A stretch of DNA of 64,000 bases. Source: Spirogloea muscicola (Eukaryota; Streptophyta; Zygnematophyceae; Spirogloeales; Spirogloeaceae). Location of the stretch: positions 516,795 through 580,794 of the forward strand of contig WELB01000080.1 in NCBI GenBank assembly GCA_009602725.1. Reading direction: 5' to 3'. Positions within the stretch are counted from its first letter, which is position 1. Each line of letters opens with the position of its first letter. Made by a program: the position numbers and the translations under genes. Under the pieces are notes generated by a model. It searched no databases. It was given only the letters and a program-made list of their open reading frames with translations, and had not been told where the DNA came from. Positions 56,722 through 64,000 of the stretch are shown here, one piece after another.

Positions 56722-57281
56722 TGCTGAGAAAGGTCTATGAGACTCTTGCCTCTTGCTAGCTTGTAAGATTTAGGTTCTAGAACTGGGTGTGAAGCCGCGG
56801 GGTACCACCTCCATGCACGCCTGATGAGGCCCACACACAGCGGCGCCTCGGCGGATTACTGAGGTGCTCAGGGTTACCCCTGAGCGAGTAAGTCTGGTGA
56901 TCCCAGTAATTTGTAATTGGGCTGGATCTCCACGTTGGGGTTTGGAATCGATCCGTGAGATCTAGAGTGGCGGCACTATGACGCGCCGCCGGCTCCAGGG
57001 TTTCAGGGGCTGGAGGGGCTGGACCCCTTGAACTCGCTCAAGCGTAAGCCACTGATCTCCGCCAGTTCAGCAGAAGCACTGCAAGTGCGACAAGGTGAGG
57101 GTCGCGTAGTGAGGTTGCTGGCGACAGCAGCAGCGGCGGCAGCGGCTCCACGAAGGGAGCCGCAGCAAGACCCCACGCAGTGTGACAGTGGCGGCTGCGG
57201 CTTCTAGGATACAGCTGCAACGATTCCCTGTGCGCTTCGACTTCGAGCTGATATGAAAGTGGCGGAGCACACATATCAACA
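56722..57281 (+). repeat. copia-2 LTR, right arm
   Basis: 560 bp, from TGCTGAGAAAGG to CATATCAACA, aligned throughout with the reverse complement of 52593-53156. Confidence 0.88.
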
Positions 57282-57339
57282 AACCCAAATTCCAGTCAGC
57301 ATCCGCTGTCCTCGAATACAAAGACAGATAGTGTAGAGA

Positions 57340-57757
57340 ACTATCATCTATACACAAGATGCCAACCTCAGTGCTCAAGCCTGATGGCATCCACAAGACG
57401 GCTCGCGACCGCGGCCGGATCCGCGTCATGAGCGGCAGCATGCAGGCCCTGGGCTTGTACGTGCACATGGACGGGGTCGCGAAGGACCGAGCACACGAGC
57501 TCCTGGACGCCGTCGGACGGTGTGGCGTAGAAGAGGGCCGTGAGGCGCTGCCGAGGCAGGCGCGCGAGAACGTCCGTGAGGCACGGGAGGAAGCCGGCGG
57601 CCAGCATGCGGTCCGCCTCGTCCAGCACCAGGACCGCCACGCGCCTGAGGTCCAGCGAGGGGCAGCGGGCGAGGACATCGGCCAGGCGGCCGGGCGTGGC
57701 CACCAGCACCCGCGCGTCGCCACGCGCCAGCCGCGCGGCGGTGGCCGCGACGTCCGC
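57340..57757 (-). pseudogene. Damaged copy of helicase exon 1
   Basis: The minus strand encodes [35 protein letters not shown] and SDGVQEL, plainly the exon 1 of the gene at 1-446. The SAT motif is YAT here, and DMGF reads AAGF. The end of the exon (MPSGLSTE, then GT) is in a different frame from the DEAD part, so a frameshift lies between. No exon 2 was found downstream, where a copia LTR lies instead. The 5' part runs into the assembly gap. It could be a diverged paralogue, but the frameshift and missing exons favour a pseudogene. Confidence 0.82.
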
Positions 57758-58197
57758 NNNNNNNNNNNNNNNNNNNNNNNNNNNNNNNNNNNNNNNNNNN
57801 NNNNNNNNNNNNNNNNNNNNNNNNNNNNNNNNNNNNNNNNNNNNNNNNNNNNNNNNNNNNNNNNNNNNNNNNNNNNNNNNNNNNNNNNNNNNNNNNNNNN
57901 NNNNNNNNNNNNNNNNNNNNNNNNNNNNNNNNNNNNNNNNNNNNNNNNNNNNNNNNNNNNNNNNNNNNNNNNNNNNNNNNNNNNNNNNNNNNNNNNNNNN
58001 NNNNNNNNNNNNNNNNNNNNNNNNNNNNNNNNNNNNNNNNNNNNNNNNNNNNNNNNNNNNNNNNNNNNNNNNNNNNNNNNNNNNNNNNNNNNNNNNNNNN
58101 NNNNNNNNNNNNNNNNNNNNNNNNNNNNNNNNNNNNNNNNNNNNNNNNNNNNNNNNNNNNNNNNNNNNNNNNNNNNNNNNNNNNNNNNNNNNNNNNN
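57758..58197. other. Assembly gap of 440 N
   Basis: Unknown bases. The two flanks carry the starts of a minus-strand helicase copy and a plus-strand gene, so the gap probably holds GC-rich first-exon or promoter sequence. Confidence 0.98.
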
Positions 58198-59495
58198 GCG
58201 GCGAGCGGCGCCCCCCTGGCGCGCCTGCGCGCCCCGCAGGCCGCCGCCGACGTCCTGGACGCCCTGCGCCTCCTCACCCGCGCCCCGGGCTGCCTCCTCG
58301 CCGACGCCCACCCCGCCGGCCCGCTCCTCCTCACCCGCGCCGACCACCTCGCCAGTGGCACCTTCCTCTACGCCGTCCTCGGTAAGACGACCATTCGACT
58401 CCTGCACTTGATGGGCCAGGAGTGACTTGAGACGAGACCTTACCATCATCACAGTGGCAATGTCGTCTCCCTGCGGCCTTGCTCCACAGTCCCGTCTCCC
58501 TCCGACAGCGCCTCGCTTGGCAGGTTATGTAAGGCCGTTCGCACATGCGAGCTCGGCATTGCTAGCTGCCCATAAGCCCGGCGCCAAAGACCACCTAGCC
58601 ATACCCCGCATGGCGTGTTCTGCAAGGCCGTCAGTCCTGCATGCTTGGCATCGCTAGCTGCCCAATGCCCTAATACCTACCTAGCCATACCTCGCACTAA
58701 GTGTTCTGCAAGGCCATTCACACCTGCCTGCGTGCTCGGCATCGCTAGCTGCCCAATAGCCCGGCGCTAGCACCCACCTAGCCATACCTCGCACGGCGTG
58801 TTCTGCAAGGCCGTTTGCCCCTGCGTGCTGGACATCGTTAGCTGCCCAGGAGCCCGTTGCTTACGCCCACCTGGTCATAGGCAGGCTGCATCCTCGCTTC
58901 AGTCGAGGATCTCGGCCCCCGACTGAGCAGCTGCAGACAGTGAAGGCTGTAGCGTAGGCCCGCTGCTGCATGGTCAGGGAAAGGCACCTTTGGGAAGCTA
59001 TCAGAAGCCTCAACTCAGGCAGCACCTTTAGCGAGTGACCCAAGTCATCGTCTTGACACAGGCACCGCTTGACACAGGCACCTGCGTCTTGCCTGCCTCG
59101 CAGAGGGCAGCAAGCCGGTGGAGGCAGCGCCGGGCGTGGCCTCCAGAGGTCTGGCTGCTGTGCTCGCGCTGCTGTGGTATGGCCTCCTCTCCCAGCTGTG
59201 CGTTGTGGTCTTTGTGATCCCCGCGTGTGGCCGGAAGGTTAAGTGCCTCTTCGATTGGTACAGGACCGTCATTGGCTACATTGACGGTCCCTTCAAGGTC
59301 ATCACATTTGAGAAGGCTATTGTTGCCGCCTGGTCACAGCCGGCGAGCTGGCTTTGGTTCTTGAGAGGGCGTAGATACTGCAGCACGAATGAGCCGGTCA
59401 AGAGTGCCGGCTTAACAACGTCGTTGAGACAGGAAGGATCTCACGCGAGCAGCAAGAGCACCAAGAGCTCGAGCTCTCGCAAGAAGCAAGCATGA
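58198..59495 (+). CDS. Membrane protein of unknown family, C-terminal part
   Basis: Two exons: 58198-58381 and 59104-59495 (stop TGA), with a GT-AG intron of 722 bp; the phase-1 junction joins in frame as GTFLYAVL then EGSKPVEAAPG. The first exon codes for an Ala/Leu-rich helical region (AAADVLDALRLLTRAPG, LLLTRADHLASGTFLY). The second has one strong membrane segment (LAAVLALLWYGLLSQLCVVV and FVIPA), then a basic turn (CGRKVKCLFDWYRTV) and a Ser/Lys-rich tail ending SSSSRKKQA. The 5' part lies in the gap. I do not recognise the family and give no function. Its stop is 144 bp from that of the converging DUF639 gene. A damaged copy at 52080-52592 supports the exon-intron structure. Further exons inside the long intron cannot be excluded. 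Confidence 0.72.
58523..58880 (+). repeat. Intronic minisatellite, 87-95-bp unit, four copies
   Basis: Units begin GTAAGGCCGT or GCAAGGCCGT at about 58530, 58621, 58708 and 58803. They share GGCATCGCTAGCTGCCCA and CACCTAGCCATACC. They lie in the 58382-59103 intron. Confidence 0.88.
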
Positions 59496-59639
59496 ACATT
59501 CATGAAGCATCAGTCGACCAGCAATGCAGTGATCCATGCATCTGAAAGACCTTGCCAATAAGTCTAAGTGAAAGGTGCAGGGCACGCATGTGCAATATTG
59601 GTTTGGAAATCTGTCAATCTGTCAGAAAGTTGTCAAAAA

Positions 59640-62600
59640 TTAGACAGTCAGAGAATCCCCCTCAACAAAGCGCACAGGCACCACAGGAATATGGTGCCAC
59701 CATTCCCGAACTCGACGGAACATCCTGTCTGCTTGACTCCTTCTCAACTCCAATCTTCTTGTGAAGAACTCGAGAGTTGCGAACAACACCACTATGCGCA
59801 CTGGAAGCACGGCAAGACTCACAGCCAAGACAACGTGCGCAGCTACCAGCTCGTCTGTGGCCTGAAACCAGCAAGCAAGCAGATAACGGGGAGCAATAGC
59901 AAGCGCAACAGCACTCAACTCGATATAGGCATGTTGCAGGAAAATCAAGCACTTAGTTGCGGCCATAGAGATGCAAACTGTGCTGTCAAGGAACCAGCAA
60001 ATGACATGAATGCACCAGACTATCAGAACAAGCATGTGGTACATTTTGAAAGCATCTAACTGCAACATACCTGTGGAAGCTCAGACAAAAGCAAGGCTCG
60101 TGCTTTCAGTAGCGCAATATTAGCTGCCTGTATTGTGGCCTCCACTTGAGCAAGTGCCCCCTGGAGAACCACCACTTGCTCCACAGCGCTCTTTGTGGGA
60201 GGCACAGCAACCACAACCTCATTTCGTCGCTCCGATGGCCTTGAGAGGATGCAAGCCACCAAGCCATGCATAAGAGACAATGAGGTGGTTTGCTGAAAAC
60301 TCAAATATCACAATGCAACATACAAACAAGCTCAATCTGGGTGCTTGGATCTGCGCAACCTCTTCCCTGAGCTGGATGACAACATCCTTGTGCTCATCAT
60401 TATATGGCCTATGCCAGCAGAACAACAATACATGTAGCTGCTTTGCACAGCAAGGTGGCCCGAAGCTTCATTAGCTGCACTTCAAGTATGCTTGCTTGAG
60501 GCTAAGCAGCGAACCGAGTTATATGGCATACCGTCGATCCCACTTGCGGATGTAGCGTAGCCACAGGATGAGGCCAGCATTTACCAGGAGCAAAATGGGA
60601 ACAACATATCCAAGCCAGTCCCTAAGAGAGTAGCCAATGCAATGGGTGATGAGGAGGCCGACCTCAGGATGTAACAAGACTTCTTGCAGTTTCACTTTCA
60701 AGTTCTGTTGGAAGCAACTGTCAAGCAACTGCTTCTTTGTGCTAGCACTGGTAATTAATCATGCCACACCTGTAGATAATGTACAGAGTAACTGCCAAGA
60801 AAGCTATTGTTTTTGAGGGCTCCTCCCACGCAGCCAGCGATTGAAGCAAAGTGGCCGTTGCAACCAGAGGTATGCACAACTCCTGCCACAACGGCAATAT
60901 CAAAGCTGTCTTAGATTCTGTAATGTGCATGTTTGACAACAATGCTAGTCACAACTCTTTGCCAGCATTGCTGCCGGAAGCAGGAAACTGGGGCAGCAAA
61001 CCACTCTATATCTTAACAATGCTCTCTATAGAGAAGGTTTGATTTTGTTCTCACCTTCATGAGGGCAAGATTGGTACCAATCCCGTCAACCTTAACCTCG
61101 TCCACCGTCGCCCGTGCTTTCTCAACCTTCTTGCTCTTGTCGCGGCTTGCTTGCACAGCCCTCTCCAGCGCCGTCAGCTCCCCCACCAAGACCTCCCCTA
61201 CGGGCATGCTGAGCTCCTTACCACCTGCGCCGCCACCCGCGCTCGTTCCTGCCCTGGGAGAGCTCGACGCCCCCGGCAGCAGCTGCGCAACAGCTGCCGC
61301 TGCTGCAGCTGCCGTGCTCCTCATAGAGGGCACGTCTCTGTGCACCGAAGGCACATCGGCTGCACTACCACCATCAAAGCTTCCTCTGGAGGTGCCATGC
61401 TCCGCCGCCACACCACCCTCTCTGATGTGCGTATTCAGGCTTGCCTCGCCCTTGCGCAGCCGCTCGGCCAGGGCCGACAACACTAGGTCACCACCAGGCA
61501 GGTCGTCAGCTGTGACAAAGGTGAGCAGTGCCTCGGGCTTTGGTGGCAGGGCCCGGTGCAGCGTCCAGATGGCTTTGAGCCTCGCAATGCCTAACACAGC
61601 CTTGGCCAGGGCTCGAGACTTGGCCGCAGGCTGCAGCTCCAGAAAATGGCTGCGGATGAAGGCGTGCACAGCCACAACCTCCCTGATGAGCACCAGCCAG
61701 TAGTCGCGCCTCATGTGACCCGTCAGCTCAGGGAACTCAAGTACCACAGGCTCCACCCTGCACAATAAACCACGGGAAGGTGCACCTTGAGTGGATCGAA
61801 ACATAGGGCACTCGCAACCACTGGCAACTACTTAACATGGAAAGCAGTACTGCACTTGGCAACACCGCAGCAAGTTGTCAATTTTGACACAGGCCATAAT
61901 ATGATGAGATTCAAAAGAGTCGAGTGCGTACTGTGCATTGGATTTGTACATGACCGCCTTGTCAAAGAGACGGGCACCCCAGGGCCCTGTCAGATCCGGC
62001 TTCACCACATGCTTTGTGTCAGCCGACAGGTCGAATTTCCGTGCGGCATCGTATGAGACAACCCCGCTTGCCTCAAAGTAGAGGGCATGATCGGTGAGCG
62101 TCAGCCTCCCTGCCAGCACCACCTCCGATAGTAGACGTCAGGTGCACAGGTGCACAATTATAGTATAACACGCTGTCACACATAACTTAGGACAGGCCGG
62201 TAGAAGACGCCAAACAGAAGCGTGTGCAGCGCATGCCAGTCATGCCGGTGGCGCTGTCTCAATCCTTGGACAGCAAATCACACAAAGAGAAAATGGCTGC
62301 ACTATCCAAAGCTGTGAGCTACAGAAAGACAGTCACTGAGCCAGGCAGCAGGGAGACAAAGTTCACCAGGCCAAGCCGTAACACCAATGTGCTGAAGCAC
62401 CGGCTGTGTGGCCGTCCCATCCGTCTCTACGACCACCTCTCCACCCTTTCTCAAGCTCAACGCATGTCCCAAAGCTGGCGTTGTCTGACCCTTGATGTGC
62501 TTGACAGACCTGCACACAAAGTCTCAAGCACTGTTATAAATTCCATGTCAATGGTCCAGGGGGATTCGCGATGGTCACAGACAAGGACCTTAAAGACTCA

Positions 62601-64000
62601 CTTGTCCAGCTCCAAGAGGTATTTGTTATAAGTCACAAAAGGTAGACGTCCCCCAAGGGTCTCAGTAAGAATCTCAAACTGGTTGTGCACGGTCACGCTG
62701 TCGGCAGCCACGGGTATCGCTGGAGCAATACGGGCAAAGGCCTCTACACTGACCGTGCTCTCCACATTCACCTACATAGCGTTGAGTTGGACATCATCAG
62801 ATATGTAAGAAGAGCAGAAAAGCTGTGGGTCCATCCCTCTGCTTAGGCCGCCACATCCTCTGTGCGAGCTTGTCACTACGCCATGACGGACTCAGGCTGC
62901 AAACCTAATGACACAGCTATGCCATGAGCGACCGACTACTGCTGCAGCAGGAACTGTTGTGACAACCTTTCAACGTGAACAGACAACCAACATCTCACAG
63001 AGAAGGAGCAAGAATGCACCATGTCCCTGGGCCCCGGTGCTCTGGATTGCAGCACTAACTACACCCACAAGTACTACTGAATGTAAGCGTACAGGATGTG
63101 TGGAAAGGGGCTGGCAGGCGCGAGACGGACGGCCTCCTACCATTGTGAGCAGCATGCCAAATGCCTGATGCATATTGCAGCAAAGCTGGTTGCGCCGTGC
63201 TATCAAATGGGAACCCCATAGCTCTAGCATGCGACAGAGACGATGGCAGGAGGGGAGCTTGGAGTGATTAGCGCACCTGAGCAGAGGGCTGGCTGGCCGC
63301 ACCGGGGGCCTCCCAAGCGAGCATGCAGTCGAACGTCCAGCGACGGAACTCGCGGTCCTTGAGGTGGTCGGAGACCTGCGTGGCAACTGCCAGGGCCCTG
63401 AAGCAGCAGTATTCCAGCAGGTTCCGCGCGTACCGCGAGTCGTGCTTGGCGGCCTGGGGGGCCTCTGCCTCGAAGTGTGCCCGGAGTTCTTCGGGGCTCA
63501 GCATAAGCACCCTGGAACACATCACGACCTCAACCGTCACAGACTTGTATGAGGCCCAGCAGCCGCAGGCGACCACTGAGAGCGGGTGTTCATAACGGCT
63601 AGCCTTCGCATGGCTAAAATATCAAACGCGGGTACTCAACGCTCGGGTGCTCCTGTTGCAGGACCTAAAGATTTGGAAGCCCAGCAGTGCAGGTTCCTGC
63701 TGCTGCCACAGTGAAGGCAGTTGGTTCGCGCATATGCATCAGATGGTCAATGCGTGCAAGCAGTTCTAATGGGTGGAGGGTGAAACAGGTGGGGGACTGA
63801 GCGAGAGCACTTCGAGAGCTCCTTCTGCTGGACGGATGGCGACAACCGAGAGCCCCGCTGCTGGCAGAGGCACGCACCGTGCACACTGGCCCACGACGAC
63901 GTTGGCCAGCGAGGACAGCTCCCGGAGCCACTTGCCGCCGCCGGCGGCGGCGGAGGCGGCGGCGGCGGCGAGCCTCGGCGAGGTGGAGGGTGAGGCGTCG
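59640..64000 (-). CDS. DUF639 family membrane protein, 5' truncated by the window
   Basis: Ten exons read from the minus strand: 64000-63878, 63511-63277, 62771-62602, 62509-62367, 62109-61932, 61757-61055, 60882-60770, 60621-60532, 60239-60071 and 59861-59640 (stop TAA). All introns are GT-AG and all phases agree. Landmarks in order: LSSLANVVVGQCAR; YARNLLEYCCFRAL and FDCMLAWEAP; ARIAP..VHNQFEILTETL; HIGVTAWPG; LTLTDHALYFEASG; KPDLTGPWGARLFDKAVMY; HMRRDYWL; LPGGDLVL; VDEVKVDGIGTNLALMK. Membrane segments follow in exons 7, 8 and 10 (LGYVVPILLLVNAGLILWL, VVLAVSLAVLPVRIVVLF), and the end is RVREWWHHIPVVPVRFVE. This follows plant DUF639 proteins such as Arabidopsis At5g23390 as I remember them. 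An extra low-complexity Ala/Gly/Ser linker sits in exon 6. The family has no settled biochemical function. Confidence 0.93.

Larger units (their letters stand above)
52593..57281. mobile_element. Inverted pair of copia 3' halves (copia-2), LTRs outward
   Basis: Left arm (minus): LTR 52593-53156, then RNase H and RT up to about 54965. Right arm (plus): RT and RNase H from about 54990 to 56640, then LTR 56722-57281. Both arms lack gag, most of the integrase and a 5' LTR. The arms share family and domain content but differ at many sites, so the pair is not a recent perfect palindrome. Each arm is broken in several places. Confidence 0.87.

Noticed and set aside
57067-58452. Very long open frames across 57-58.4 kb on both strands
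   Set aside because: They run through the 440-N gap and exist only because unknown bases hide stops.

Overview
The window looks like nuclear DNA of a streptophyte, that is a land plant or close algal relative. Three observations support this. The host genes have many short GT-AG introns. One host gene belongs to DUF639, a family I know from plants. The filler is Ty1/copia and Ty3/gypsy (chromovirus) LTR retroelements of plant type, whose primer sites fit initiator tRNA-Met. I cannot name the species. Only the two ends carry clear host genes. About 85-90% of the rest is retroelement sequence, mostly old and nested.

Left end (1-2591, plus): the 3' part of a DEAD-box RNA helicase of the SPB4/DDX55 (plant RH18) family, a 60S ribosome biogenesis factor. 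Eight exons can be placed to the base. Right end (59640-64000, minus): almost all of a DUF639 membrane protein, ten exons, with its 5' end outside the window. It converges on a plus-strand gene (58198-59495) for the C-terminal part of an unrecognised membrane protein. Next to that gene, at 57340-57757, is a damaged second copy of helicase exon 1, cut by a 440-base assembly gap. A damaged copy of the membrane-protein exon and intron lies at 52080-52592. This part of the genome has therefore been duplicated and then invaded.

Retroelement landscape. 3253-7994 is a complete-length copia element (TSD ATATG) whose primer site matches the anticodon arm, not the 3' end, of initiator tRNA-Met. 8564-13893 is a young chromovirus that looks whole (TSD GGCCA, LTRs almost identical). 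14873-25572 is a pile of decayed plus-strand gypsy sequence with solo LTRs, and 24795-30957 a minus-strand gypsy hit by two solo LTRs, one holding a third inside it. 30958-37200 is mostly LTRs and 5' leaders. It also holds a short mitochondrial-like piece with tRNA-Asp and half of tRNA-Ser. 37200-40700 is GC-rich, minisatellite-bearing sequence with fragments of another gypsy lineage. 40767-43200 is a minus-strand gypsy 3' half. 43758-48985 is a plus-strand gypsy joined to a second gag. 52593-57281 is a pair of copia 3' halves in inverted, LTR-out orientation.

I found no CRISPR array, no operon-like cluster and no convincing new defence or mobile system. The most unusual items are the half-tRNA primer site, the mitochondrial tRNA pair, a roughly 35-residue conserved peptide of unknown origin at three or four loci, a leader module shared by elements with different LTRs, and the inverted copia pair. 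All boundaries were read by eye. Those with exact target-site duplications are firm; others may be off by tens of bases.
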